Of a stretch of DNA of 64,000 nucleotides, positions 23,902 to 32,744 are shown in pieces. The translations under genes and the position numbers were made by a program. The DNA comes from Chloroflexi bacterium bin125 (GTDB lineage: Bacteria > Chloroflexota > Dehalococcoidia > Bin125), in the NCBI GenBank assembly GCA_002239025.1, contig MPNM01000002.1:1-64000 (forward strand). Direction: 5' to 3'. The notes beneath the pieces are model-generated. The model did not search any database. It had not been told where the DNA came from and worked only from the letters and a program-made list of their open reading frames with translations. How positions within the stretch are numbered: position 1 is the stretch's first letter; every line of letters starts with the position of its first letter.

Positions 23902-24972
23902 ATGGCGCTCACGGTTGAATCGGTCCGCGACACCCTTCGGACCGTTCGCGATCCGCAACTGGGTCGCGACCTGATCTCGCTGCGTATGTTTGGTGGAGCC
24001 GTGATTGACGGCGCATCCGTGACTGTGCACCTGACGCTGCCGATTCACGGATACCCATCGCAGGACGAGCTAGAAGAGCGGATCTCCAAGGCTCTTGGCG
24101 AAGCCGGCGCTGAGTCCGTGTCGTTCGAGTTCCGTGTCGATGTGCCGTCCTGGCAGGGCAGCGGGCAGCAGGCTGCAATTGGCGGAGTCAAGAACATCAT
24201 CGCCGTTGCCTCCAACAAGGGCGGTGTTGGCAAATCAACGCTTGCAACCAACCTGGCTGTCGCACTCGCAGAGTCGGGCGCGGCGGTTGGACTCGTCGAT
24301 GCAGATGCAACCGGACCCAATCTCCCAACCATGTTTGGTTTACCCAACGGCTTCCAGGCGCAAAGCGAGCAGGGACTACACCCGGTCGCGCGATATGGCG
24401 TCAAAGTGATTTCGCTGGGATTTCTACTGCCTCCGGGCGCGCCGGTGGTCTGGCGTGGACCGATGATCGGTTCCGCGATCAAACAGCTTCTGCACGATGT
24501 GGATTGGGGCGAGGTTGATTACCTGCTGATCGACCTTCCGCCGGGGACTAGCGATGCGTCAATGTCGATGGCACAGGAGGCTCCGATTGCGGGAGCAGTC
24601 GTAGTTTCGACTCCGCAGCAGGTAGCGCTGGAGGATGCAAGCAAGGCGGTGACAATGTTCGAGAAGCTCGACGTGCCGGTGTTCGGCATTGTCGAGAACA
24701 TGTCCTACTTCATTACGCCGGACACCGGTCAGCGAGTGGAGATTTTCGGACATGGCGGCGCACGGGATGCCGCGGATGATCTGGAGATTGACTTTTTGGG
24801 CGAAGTGCCCCTGGCGACGGAAGTCCGCGCCGGCGGCGACGACGGACAGCCGATCGTGGCCTTCGACGCCGAGAATCCGGCTGCCGAAGCCTTCGTCTCG
24901 ATAGCGAACCGAGTTGCGGTCAAAGCGGCCGCATCGGCGTTGCTCCAGCCAGTCACGATTCCCGTCCTATGA
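23902..24972 (+). CDS. Mrp/NBP35-type P-loop ATPase lacking the C-terminal CxxC
   Basis: The 356-residue protein has an N-terminal MIP18-like (DUF59) domain (4-80), deviant Walker A SNKGGVGKST (104-113), VDADATGPN (132-140) and DLPPGTSD (211-218), the signature of Mrp/ApbC iron-sulfur carrier ATPases. Family members normally have a C-x-x-C pair after the ENMSYF strand that bridges the cluster in a dimer; here the sequence reads ENMSYFITPDTGQ, with no cysteines. The following FGHGGA is kept. The protein may therefore be an ATPase that no longer carries Fe-S in the usual way. The start at ATG 23902 is the first Met before the DUF59 domain; the frame is open to 23836. It is probably co-transcribed with the NYN gene 15 bases downstream. 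Confidence 0.88.
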   Translation: MALTVESVRDTLRTVRDPQLGRDLISLRMFGGAVIDGASVTVHLTLPIHGYPSQDELEERISKALGEAGAESVSFEFRVDVPSWQGSGQQAAIGGVKNIIAVASNKGGVGKSTLATNLAVALAESGAAVGLVDADATGPNLPTMFGLPNGFQAQSEQGLHPVARYGVKVISLGFLLPPGAPVVWRGPMIGSAIKQLLHDVDWGEVDYLLIDLPPGTSDASMSMAQEAPIAGAVVVSTPQQVALEDASKAVTMFEKLDVPVFGIVENMSYFITPDTGQRVEIFGHGGARDAADDLEIDFLGEVPLATEVRAGGDDGQPIVAFDAENPAAEAFVSIANRVAVKAAASALLQPVTIPVL

Positions 24973-24987
24973 ACGGAAAGCTAGGTA

Positions 24988-25920
24988 ATGGCAAGGTTTT
25001 TGAGGCGGTCCGCTTCGACTGAAGCACCCGCGAGTGAACAACCAGAACAGCCCAATCCGCCGGCCGCGCCCACGCAGGCGCCCGCGCAGACCCGATCAAA
25101 TTTGCAGACCCCGGTTGAACCCCCGTCACGCGGTCCGTCGCGTCGCGGCGGACGCCGACGCTCACCCTCCAACGGTTCGAATGCTCCGGCATCATCCTCT
25201 GCTTCGGCCTCGACAGCGAAACCTCCACAACGTCGAAGTGGACGACGACCCGCGCAAGACTCGAAGCCAACGGATCCAACTGAGCAAATGCTGGCGTTGT
25301 TGGAACGCCAGACGGCTTTGCTGGAGCAGCAGCGCAGCACGATCGAGCAACTGGCCGAGTCGCAGATGCTGTTGACCGAGACCCTGCTGGGTCGCCGCGG
25401 CGACGCGGACGCGCCGGCGCGCATCGAGGTGTTGCCGAGGCTGGCCATCTTCGTCGATGTGCCCAACATCCTCTACGGGGCCGAATCGTCGGGCGTGCGA
25501 CTGAACTGGGGCAAGGTGGCAGACTTCCTGTCCCACGGACGAACCCTCGTCCGCGCAATCGCATATGCGCCGATATCCGATGATCCGACAGCGCGAACCG
25601 AGAACGAACGATTCGTTGTTCCGTTCCTCGATCACGGCTACCGGATCGCGACGAAGCCGCTGAAGCGCTTCTCAGGCGGATCAGTCAAGGCAAACTTCGA
25701 CGTTGAACTGGCGATCGATGTGCTGACGATGTCTGATCGCGTTGATGTGATCGTGTTGGTCTCGGGCGACGGCGACTTCCGTCGTCTCGTGGAGATCGTT
25801 GGGGCGCGTGGGGTCAGGGTCGAGGTGATGGCGTTCGGCAAGAGCACATCGGCCGACCTGCGTCAGGTCGCCGATCGCTACATCGATATCGCCAGCCACG
25901 CCGACCGCCTGCGGGACTAA
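24988..25920 (+). CDS. NYN-domain (LabA/DUF88-like) putative RNase with disordered N terminus
   Basis: The 310-residue protein has a long low-complexity N terminus rich in Pro, Ala, Ser and Arg (about 10-95), a helical or coiled-coil segment (LLERQTALLEQQRSTIEQL, about 104-122) and a C-terminal NYN domain (about 151-305). The acidic residues of this PIN-like nuclease fold are visible in AIFVDVPNILYG (D157), KANFDVELAIDVL (D238 and D244) and LVSGDGDFRRL (D261 and D263). Such proteins are thought to cut structured RNA. The basic disordered region could bind nucleic acid and the coiled coil could mediate oligomers. It follows the Mrp-type gene by 15 bases and ends in a hairpin. Confidence 0.82.
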   Translation: MARFLRRSASTEAPASEQPEQPNPPAAPTQAPAQTRSNLQTPVEPPSRGPSRRGGRRRSPSNGSNAPASSSASASTAKPPQRRSGRRPAQDSKPTDPTEQMLALLERQTALLEQQRSTIEQLAESQMLLTETLLGRRGDADAPARIEVLPRLAIFVDVPNILYGAESSGVRLNWGKVADFLSHGRTLVRAIAYAPISDDPTARTENERFVVPFLDHGYRIATKPLKRFSGGSVKANFDVELAIDVLTMSDRVDVIVLVSGDGDFRRLVEIVGARGVRVEVMAFGKSTSADLRQVADRYIDIASHADRLRD

Positions 25921-25931
25921 GCGTCCCGCAG
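25909..25931. terminator. Hairpin at the end of the NYN gene
   Basis: CTGCGGGAC and GTCCCGCAG form a perfect 9-bp stem with a 5-base loop that includes the TAA stop codon. It lies between converging genes and may stop transcription from both sides. There is no T-run. Confidence 0.5.
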
Positions 25932-25948
25932 CGGCGACGATTTAGCGC

Positions 25949-26788
25949 CTACTCGGCGGCGAAGTAACGGGTGCCGTCGCGTCGCGCTGCTCGCCCGATG
26001 CCGGGGAAGTTGAAGTGGCCGGAGGCGATCAGCGCGTTCTCCGCTTCGATCTGATCGAAGAGCTTGTGACGGCTGGCGGTGGAATCGTCGGTATTGACGT
26101 CTGCACCCGGGCACCAGTCAGTCTCTGTCAGTTGGACGAGGTGATGCGCAGCGTCGCCCAGGACGTACGCCTTCTCGCCGCCGCTCGAAACCACAAACGA
26201 GACGTGGCCCGGCGTGTGGCCCGGCGTTGGCACGGTGACGACCTCCGAAGTGAGCACGTGTTCGCCCTCGACAAAGTCGACCAGTCCAGCATCGACGATC
26301 GGAGCGAGCACGTTGTCGTAGCCGGCGCCCTGCTTGAGTTCGTCGCTGCTCGTCCAGTAATCCCACTCGGCCTGCTGGATGATGTGTCGCGCGTTGGGGA
26401 ACTGGGGAACGGGGGTGCCGTCGTTGTCGTAGGTGTTCCAGCCGGTGTGGTCGAAATGCAGGTGTGAGAACGCCACGACGTCGATGTCGTTGGGCGATAC
26501 GCCTGCCTCTTGCATCACCGTCGGTAGTGCGGGCGGCTCCTTGAGCGGCATCATGGTCGGACGTCCGCCGATGCCCGAGTCAACCAGGATCGTGGTCCCC
26601 TGCGAGATGACGAGCCACGCTCCAAGGTTGAGTGTGATGTTCCCGTCGTCGTCGAGCAGATCTCGGTAGTTGTCCCAGTCGGAATCTTCGGTTTTGTTGA
26701 AGAATGCCGTCGGTGGCATGGCGGCCCATGAGTCCTGAACCGCGATGAGCGTTGCTCCGCCGACCTCGAGCTGTTGGAACTGTCCCAT
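25949..26788 (-). CDS. Metallo-beta-lactamase-fold hydrolase (lactonase-like)
   Basis: The 279-residue protein has the MBL dinuclear zinc motif HLHFDHTGW (109-117), an upstream Asp strand ILVDSGIGG and a downstream TPGHTPGHVSF with the next metal His, then VLGDAAHH. The insertion and the order resemble AHL-lactonase/alkyl-sulfatase relatives rather than glyoxalase II. A hydrolytic role on a lactone or ester is likely but the substrate is unknown. It is the last gene of a long minus-strand run, 56 bases after glcF, so it may process glycolate-pathway related lactones. That is inference from position. Confidence 0.82.
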   Translation of the reverse strand: MGQFQQLEVGGATLIAVQDSWAAMPPTAFFNKTEDSDWDNYRDLLDDDGNITLNLGAWLVISQGTTILVDSGIGGRPTMMPLKEPPALPTVMQEAGVSPNDIDVVAFSHLHFDHTGWNTYDNDGTPVPQFPNARHIIQQAEWDYWTSSDELKQGAGYDNVLAPIVDAGLVDFVEGEHVLTSEVVTVPTPGHTPGHVSFVVSSGGEKAYVLGDAAHHLVQLTETDWCPGADVNTDDSTASRHKLFDQIEAENALIASGHFNFPGIGRAARRDGTRYFAAE

Positions 26789-26844
26789 GATTGCCGCCTT
26801 CCCAGTGCAATTGAACGTTGTTCTGCCGTAGGGAGGCTAGCGGA

Positions 26845-28203
26845 TTACCGAGTGCGTTCTTCGTCACCTAACCGGTATGACTCGTCCAGAAGCTCGATGG
26901 CGTGGGTCGAGCGGGTCATCATCCGTTGTTCTCCATCGAAGCGAGCAATGCCTGCGTCGAGCTGCAGCATGCAACCGGGATTAGCGGTACAAACCTGTTC
27001 GGCGCCCGTTGCGAGCACGTCTTCCATCTTCTCGGCCAGCACGCGCTGCGAAATGTCGCTCTGAACGACCGAGTAGATTCCTGCCGAGCCACAGCACTTG
27101 TCCGGCGTTCGCATCTCGTTCAGGGTGAGTCCCGGAATGCTGCGCAGGACGTCTCTCGGCGCGCTTCGAACATTCTGGGCGTGTGAGAGGTGGCAAGAGT
27201 CCTGGTATGTCACCGCGCGCTCTACACGGCCTCCAGGAGCGGCAAAGCCGATTTCGACGAGGTACTCATGCACATCGCGGACCCGCGCCGCAAACGCGGC
27301 CGCGCGTGCGGCGTACTCAGTGTCGTTTCGCAGCAGGTGACCGTACTCCTTCAGATGAGATCCGCAGCCGGCCGCGTTGATCAAGATGGCGTCGGGCAGG
27401 TCGGACGATTCCGGAGTGATGGCTTCGATGTTCTGTCTGGCGAGATCGCGTGCTGCCTCAACGTCGCCGCCGTGCGCGTGGAGCGCGCCACAGCAGACCT
27501 GGGCTTCCGGTGCGTTGACCGCGACGCCGTTTCGTGCGAACACGCGCACGGTCGCCCGGTGCGTTTCGGGATAGGCCAGTGGCATCATGCAGCCCGTGAT
27601 CAAGGCAGCACTTGCGCGAGCGGGTTGCGTCACCGGAACGCGAGCCGCCTCTCGATTCGAGTAGAACGGCTTGTCGGCGATTGGTGAGAGTTCGTCCACG
27701 CCTGCGAGCTTCGGGGAAAGCCGTTTCAGCAATCCAGTCTTGCGAACTAGCGTCTGCATACCTGTCCGCTGGTAGAGCTTCAGGCCGTAACCGGCCAATC
27801 TCATTCGTCCCGGATAGGGGAACAGTCCGCGCATGATCAATCGCCAGATGATTCGCTGGCGTCGCGGCCATTTGTCCTGTGCGAATGCCTCGGCCCGGGT
27901 TGCTTCCATCAGCCGTCCGTAGGGTACCTTCGAGGGGCAGGCAGTCTCGCAAGCGCGGCATTGCAGGCATTGATCGAAATGCTGTTGAACTCTGGGAGAC
28001 CACTCGATTCGTCCTTCGTCGAGGCCTCGCATCAGCGCAATGCGCCCGCGCGGCGAATCGGTCTCGACGCCGAGATCGTGGTACGTCGGACAGGCATTGA
28101 GGCAGAAGCCGCAGTGGACGCAGAGACCGAGTTCGGCGACATCGGGGCGATCTTCGGTCAGCCAGATCGTCTCGGCATTCGATGGAGTCGGAGCAATGCT
28201 CAT
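26845..28203 (-). CDS. glcF: Glycolate oxidase iron-sulfur subunit GlcF
   Basis: This is the electron-transfer subunit of glycolate dehydrogenase, which oxidises glycolate to glyoxylate. The 452-residue protein has two ferredoxin-type clusters, CVHCGFCLNACP (28-39) and CLQCRACETACP (79-90), and two CCG cysteine-rich domains in the C-terminal half (CCGALHAHG and CCGSAGIY) as in heterodisulfide reductase B. It starts nine bases after the glcE stop, and the order glcD-glcE-glcF is that of the E. coli operon. There is no membrane segment, so it would associate peripherally with the respiratory chain. Confidence 0.92.
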   Translation of the reverse strand: MSIAPTPSNAETIWLTEDRPDVAELGLCVHCGFCLNACPTYHDLGVETDSPRGRIALMRGLDEGRIEWSPRVQQHFDQCLQCRACETACPSKVPYGRLMEATRAEAFAQDKWPRRQRIIWRLIMRGLFPYPGRMRLAGYGLKLYQRTGMQTLVRKTGLLKRLSPKLAGVDELSPIADKPFYSNREAARVPVTQPARASAALITGCMMPLAYPETHRATVRVFARNGVAVNAPEAQVCCGALHAHGGDVEAARDLARQNIEAITPESSDLPDAILINAAGCGSHLKEYGHLLRNDTEYAARAAAFAARVRDVHEYLVEIGFAAPGGRVERAVTYQDSCHLSHAQNVRSAPRDVLRSIPGLTLNEMRTPDKCCGSAGIYSVVQSDISQRVLAEKMEDVLATGAEQVCTANPGCMLQLDAGIARFDGEQRMMTRSTHAIELLDESYRLGDEERTR

Positions 28204-28212
28204 GTATGCAGC

Positions 28213-29526
28213 TTAGATTCCGTCTACGTAGCGGCCCGGGTTGAGGATCGCCTGAGGGTCGAACGTCTCCTTGATGCTGTGCATTAGCCGAACCCCGGAC
28301 CCGCCCGGTCCCCAGACGTTGCACGCCTGCTTCAACTCGATCGGCGCGGATTCAATCGTCAAGCGACCCTGCAGCGGCCCGAGCTCGTTTCTTAGCGACT
28401 TGACAGTTTCTGCGTCCACACCTGGCACGTCGAGGAAGAGTAGTCCGGAATCCGCGGCGGCAATCCACGTCGTGGCATCGGGAAGTCGTCGATTTAGGAC
28501 TCCTTGGGCTTGGATCAGGTTTGCAGGGGGCAATCCAAGACGGAGCCGCACGTGGTTCTCGGGCGTCTGCAACTCAAGGTCCGTCACCGCTTGCCAGGTC
28601 TCCACGATGGCGGCGGTTCTCAGTTCTGGACCATCCAGACCACTCTGACGCGCCGCCCGCAGAGCCTGAGCAAGCACCTCGTTGGCCGAAGATTCCAGGC
28701 CGTTGGCTCGGAGTAAGAGCGCAGGCTGGTCGCTCAGAATCTCTGCACCGTGTGATCGGGCGTTGGCTGCAGCCTCGCCCGAGAGGGCGACGCAGCCATT
28801 GAGAAACGGCGCCGCCTGTGAGGCCGCGCGACCGGCTGCCAGGGCCAAATCGAAACTGTTGGCCGCTATCGCCACGATCTGGTCGCTGGCCGGTACCGGT
28901 CGCAGTTTGAAAGTGAGTTCGACGATGATGCCCAGGGTGCCGAGCGATCCGGCAAAGAGCTTCGGCAAGTCATAGCCGCTGACATTCTTTACGACTCGGC
29001 CACCGCCCTTGATGGCGGTGCCGTCGGCTTTGACCATACGCATGCCGATCAGCCAGTCGCGAGGACCGCCAAACGAGTTGCGTCGAAGTCCTCCGCGTCC
29101 GACCGCACAGAGTCCACCCAACGTCGCGCGTTCGAATTGAGGATGGTCGAGCGGTAGGAACTGTCCATTCATCGCCAGATGTCGCTGTAGATCCGCCAGC
29201 GTCATGCCGGCTTCCACAGTGATGGTGAAGTCGTTGGGCTCGTAATCGACGATCTGGGTCAGACCGGAAAGGTCGAGAGCGATGTCGTATCGGGTCGGTG
29301 GCATGCCGAGGTCAAGCATCGTGCGACCACCGAGCGGAGTCACTGAGTGTCCAGCCGACGAAGCGACCTCCATTGACCGCTCAACGTCAGCTATGGATTG
29401 AGGCCTGAGCACCGTGCCAGCAATCTTGCCATCGACTGCTGGAGAGGCAAGTTCTTTAGAACCTGAACCGAGATCAGCCGTCAAGTGTTCGAGGCCGATG
29501 ATGGAGACGGCCTCAGCGTGTTCCAC
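28213..29526 (-). CDS. glcE: Glycolate oxidase FAD-binding subunit GlcE
   Basis: The 437-residue FAD_binding_4 protein has the PCMH-type flavin-binding signatures VTPLGGRTMLDLG, TITVEAGMTLADLQRHL and GGLCAVGRGGLRRNSFG, with GRVVKNVSGYDLPKLFAGSLGT further on. GlcE is the second flavoprotein of the complex and is shorter than GlcD. It is 27 bases downstream of glcD and nine upstream of glcF. At 437 residues it is somewhat longer than E. coli GlcE. Confidence 0.9.
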   Translation of the reverse strand: MEHAEAVSIIGLEHLTADLGSGSKELASPAVDGKIAGTVLRPQSIADVERSMEVASSAGHSVTPLGGRTMLDLGMPPTRYDIALDLSGLTQIVDYEPNDFTITVEAGMTLADLQRHLAMNGQFLPLDHPQFERATLGGLCAVGRGGLRRNSFGGPRDWLIGMRMVKADGTAIKGGGRVVKNVSGYDLPKLFAGSLGTLGIIVELTFKLRPVPASDQIVAIAANSFDLALAAGRAASQAAPFLNGCVALSGEAAANARSHGAEILSDQPALLLRANGLESSANEVLAQALRAARQSGLDGPELRTAAIVETWQAVTDLELQTPENHVRLRLGLPPANLIQAQGVLNRRLPDATTWIAAADSGLLFLDVPGVDAETVKSLRNELGPLQGRLTIESAPIELKQACNVWGPGGSGVRLMHSIKETFDPQAILNPGRYVDGI

Positions 29527-29553
29527 TGGCGTTCCCCCGATTTGCCAGGAAGC

Positions 29554-31008
29554 TCACACGAACGCCTTGGGGCCGAACTTGGCGATTTGCTGTTGCGCGT
29601 GTTGGTGACCGGCCTCTCCGCAGCCGTGTCCCTTGGGGAAGATCTTGCAGGGATTGAAGTTGTCGGTGGGACCGAACGCGGCCCGGAGGGACTTCATGGC
29701 GTCCATGTCGGCGTCGGTAAAGATCCAGGGAAGATAGTCGCGCTTTTCCAGTCCGACACCGTGCTCGCCGGTGATCGCACCGCCGGCATCGACGCAGACG
29801 CGCATGATCTCTCCGCCGGCATCCAGTACCCGTTCGGTGGCGCCGGGTTCCCGCTCGTCGAATAGCAGGCAGGGATGCAGGTTGCCGTCGCCGGCGTGGA
29901 ACATGTTGGCGACCGGAAGGCGATATCGCTCAGCGATCTCATAAACAGCGTCCAGCACATCGGGCAGCTTGGTGCGTGGCACGACGCCGTCGAGCAGGTA
30001 GTAGTTGGGCATGATCTGGCCCAGTGCACCGATCGCGCCCTTGCGCCCGGCCCACAGGTGCTCGCGCTCCTCCGGGTCGGTCGCCGACCGAACTTCGCGC
30101 GGTTCGAAGCGATTGAGGATGCCCTCGACTCGAGCGCCTTCGGCGTCGACTTGCGATTGCGGACCATCCACCTCAACCAGCAGCACTGCTTCGGCATCGA
30201 GCGGGAAACCCGTGTTGAGCACCGGCTCGACTGCGGCGATCGTCATCTTGTCAATCATCTCCAGGGCGGCGGGCACAATCCCAGATGCAACAACGGCCGA
30301 AACGGCGTTGGATGCCTGTCGCACGCTGTCGTACACCGCAAGCATGGTCCGAACCGCTGTCGGCTTGGGGACGAGGCGGACCAGCGCCTGGGTCACGATT
30401 CCGACGGTGCCCTCGGAACCGACGACACAGCCAACGAGGTCGTAGCCGGGTTCGTCGCGGGTGTCATGCCCGATCCACTGCACCTCACCGTCGGCGGTCA
30501 CGAGCTCCAGCGCCAGGACATGGTTGGTCGTGGTGCCCCAGGCCAACGTGTGCGGACCGCCTGCATTCTCGGCGATGTTGCCGCCGATCGTGCAAGCTCG
30601 CTGAGAACTGGGGTCGGGCGCGTATGCCAGGCCGTGACGCTCGGCCTCAGCGCCGAGGTCGAGATTGACGACGCCCGGCTGAACGATCGCGGTCTTGTTC
30701 TCAACATCGACGTTAAGAATTCGCCGCATGCGGTTCATACCGATGATCACGCCGCCCTTGGCGGCGAGCGCTCCGCCGCTCAATCCGGTGCCAGCGCCTC
30801 GCGGAGTGACGGGCGCTTCGTACTTGTTGGCGATCTTGATGAGGTTGATCACATCGTCAGTGTTCGCGGGCAACACAATGACATCAGGGTTGCCACGATC
30901 GATGGTGCCGTCGTACTCGTAGACCAGCAGGTCTTCATCGTGCCAGACCACGGCTTGATCGCCAACGGCATCGATCAAATCGCGGACCATGGGTGTAGGA
31001 TTCTTCAT
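29554..31008 (-). CDS. glcD: Glycolate oxidase catalytic subunit GlcD
   Basis: The 484-residue FAD-linked oxidase has FAD_binding_4 signatures at the N terminus (TPRGAGTGLSGGALA, VQPGVVNLDLGAEAERHG, GGNIAENAGGPHTL) and an FAD-oxidase C-terminal domain with MFHAGDGNLHPCLLFD and GAITGEHGVGLEKRDYL. These place it with GlcD and D-lactate dehydrogenase relatives; the adjacent glcE and glcF favour glycolate. It sits 21 bases after the alpha/beta hydrolase gene on the same strand. Confidence 0.93.
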   Translation of the reverse strand: MKNPTPMVRDLIDAVGDQAVVWHDEDLLVYEYDGTIDRGNPDVIVLPANTDDVINLIKIANKYEAPVTPRGAGTGLSGGALAAKGGVIIGMNRMRRILNVDVENKTAIVQPGVVNLDLGAEAERHGLAYAPDPSSQRACTIGGNIAENAGGPHTLAWGTTTNHVLALELVTADGEVQWIGHDTRDEPGYDLVGCVVGSEGTVGIVTQALVRLVPKPTAVRTMLAVYDSVRQASNAVSAVVASGIVPAALEMIDKMTIAAVEPVLNTGFPLDAEAVLLVEVDGPQSQVDAEGARVEGILNRFEPREVRSATDPEEREHLWAGRKGAIGALGQIMPNYYLLDGVVPRTKLPDVLDAVYEIAERYRLPVANMFHAGDGNLHPCLLFDEREPGATERVLDAGGEIMRVCVDAGGAITGEHGVGLEKRDYLPWIFTDADMDAMKSLRAAFGPTDNFNPCKIFPKGHGCGEAGHQHAQQQIAKFGPKAFV

Positions 31009-31029
31009 GCTTCGATGATAGAGCGCTGA

Positions 31030-31824
31030 CTACGGCTTCCAGCGGCGATCGAGGAAGTCGAGGACAGCTTCGTTGAAGCGATCTGGTCGCTCGAAATACA
31101 CAGAGTGACCGGCCTCAGGTACGACGACGAACTCGGAGCCGTCCATCGCGCGATGGGAGGCTTCCATCGCCTGAGCTGGGACGATGCGGTCGTGCTCGCC
31201 GACGATGTAGAGCATCGGCATCCCGAACTGGCGCAGCAGCGGCATCGACGAGCCCCGCCAGGTCGCGAGCCCGGGTGTGGGAGCGAGGAAGGTTGACGGC
31301 CGCTTCGGATTCCAGCCGTTCATACGTCGATAGAGCCAGGTGAGTTGCGGATCGTTTGCCTCGGTCGATGGAGCGAGGGCGCGCTGACGGAGCGTCATGC
31401 CCTCGACGGTCTTGTAGTGGGCCGCCTGGATTTCGCGGACCTCATCATTGACTGCGCCAGCGAGTGTGCCTGACAGAATCAACGCTTCAATGCGCCCCGG
31501 GAAGATCAATGCAAACGGCGTCGCCGTGCGGCCACCCATCGAGTGCGCGACCATCGCGAATCGGTCGATGTTCAGATGATCCAGCAGGGCGTGCAGATCA
31601 TGCGGAAATGCGCGTCGGCCAGGACCTCCGGGAACATCGCGGCTGAGACCGAAGGCACGGTGATCAAACGTGACGGTGAAGTACTTCTCGCTCAGAACCG
31701 GCACATTGCGCCACCAGACGAGATGATTTCCGCCTGCGCCATGGGCGAGAATCAGCGCCGGGTTGTTGGGATCGCCGTGGGCCTCGTAGTAGAGGTCAAT
31801 CTCGTTGCAATGGAGGAATGGCAC
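31030..31824 (-). CDS. Alpha/beta-hydrolase-fold protein
   Basis: This 264-residue enzyme has the nucleophile elbow VAHSMGGR, an oxyanion-region HGAGGNHLVWW and the catalytic His in PEAGHSVYFE near the C terminus. The general shape resembles ester- or carbon-carbon-bond hydrolases of the MhpC/haloperoxidase group. GTG 31824 is preferred because the longer frame to 31881 overlaps the preceding CinA-like gene. It lies between that gene and glcD in a minus-strand run. The substrate is unknown. Confidence 0.82.
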   Translation of the reverse strand: MPFLHCNEIDLYYEAHGDPNNPALILAHGAGGNHLVWWRNVPVLSEKYFTVTFDHRAFGLSRDVPGGPGRRAFPHDLHALLDHLNIDRFAMVAHSMGGRTATPFALIFPGRIEALILSGTLAGAVNDEVREIQAAHYKTVEGMTLRQRALAPSTEANDPQLTWLYRRMNGWNPKRPSTFLAPTPGLATWRGSSMPLLRQFGMPMLYIVGEHDRIVPAQAMEASHRAMDGSEFVVVPEAGHSVYFERPDRFNEAVLDFLDRRWKP

Positions 31825-31849
31825 TGTGAGTTCGGAGTCTGTGAGCGGC

Positions 31850-32341
31850 TTAGTCGTCGACCGACGCTTGCGCGGCTTCAAGGACCAGTTCGACGCAACG
31901 GAGGGCCGTCAGTCGCTTATTGCCTTCGCGATCCGAGTCCCAGACCTGTCGCTCGGCATGGACGCGGTCGCCAGGTCCGACACAGGCCATCCAGACCGTG
32001 CCGACCGGTCGGCTCTCGGATCCTCCGGTGGGGCCGGTGATGCCGGTCTCAGAGACGCCGATGTCCGCGTTAAGCGTCTCACGTACGCCGTGAGCCATGG
32101 CCACGGCGGCTTCCTCAGAGACGGAGCCATGCTCCCGCAGCAGGTCGCGTGAGACGCCGATCAGATCGATCTTGGGATAGTTGTGATACGGAGACGCCCC
32201 GCCAATCCAAACCTTGGAACAGCCGGCGATGTCGGTAATCCAGTGACCAATCAGTCCGCCCGTGTCGGTTTCAGCGGTGGCGAGCGTTAGCTCGCGCTCG
32301 GACAGCGTGTCGATGAGCTGCTGCGCGATTGGTTCGGCCAT
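31850..32341 (-). CDS. CinA C-terminal-domain protein (NMN deamidase-like)
   Basis: The 163-residue protein corresponds to the stand-alone CinA C-terminal domain. PncC-type members hydrolyse nicotinamide mononucleotide to nicotinate mononucleotide. The family string AESCTGG reads AETDTGG here; ETGITGPTGG and the core VGTVWMAC are kept. The altered first motif touches the region of the active-site Ser in characterised members, so activity is uncertain. ATG 32341 is the first Met before the domain; the longer frame to 32479 overlaps the small membrane protein gene. Confidence 0.8.
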   Translation of the reverse strand: MAEPIAQQLIDTLSERELTLATAETDTGGLIGHWITDIAGCSKVWIGGASPYHNYPKIDLIGVSRDLLREHGSVSEEAAVAMAHGVRETLNADIGVSETGITGPTGGSESRPVGTVWMACVGPGDRVHAERQVWDSDREGNKRLTALRCVELVLEAAQASVDD

Positions 32342-32376
32342 CGTTTGGTCAGCTCTCCGCTGAGAGGTTGTAGTCG

Positions 32377-32697
32377 CTAGTCTTCGTTGCCGGTCGAGCG
32401 ATCCCAGGCGAACGTCAGGATCAGGATGAAGGTGACCAGCACGATGAACGGGGCGAGCAGAATGGAGAACTCGTACCACTCTTCACGGTCGAAGTTGTTC
32501 ACACCAGTGCCACCTTCGTCCGGGGCGGCTTGTTGCGGCAGCGACAGCGACGTCTCAGCCGGCGCCGTTTCGGCGGCGAGAAGGTCGCCGTCGCCCGAGA
32601 ACACCGGTTGAATGGCGGAGATGACAATCAGCGCCAGCGCGGCGGCCAGCGAGAGTCGGGCCATCGGCTTGATGATTGCTCGCAGGACGTCTCGCAT
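32377..32697 (-). CDS. Small membrane protein with N-terminal and C-terminal helices
   Basis: This 106-residue protein has an N-terminal hydrophobic helix (LSLAAALALIVISAI), a 45-residue extracytoplasmic segment rich in Ala, Glu, Pro and Gly, and a C-terminal helix (ILLAPFIVLVTFILILTFAW) ending in a short charged tail. ATG 32697 is preceded by GGAGGGG at the right distance; the upstream in-frame GTG overlaps that site. No family is recognised. It is located within the CoA-transferase/glycolate oxidase run. Confidence 0.65.
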   Translation of the reverse strand: MRDVLRAIIKPMARLSLAAALALIVISAIQPVFSGDGDLLAAETAPAETSLSLPQQAAPDEGGTGVNNFDREEWYEFSILLAPFIVLVTFILILTFAWDRSTGNED

Positions 32698-32744
32698 GGT
32701 CTTCCCCTCCACTGTCTCGCTCTGAGTGGCTATTGACTCACAGG

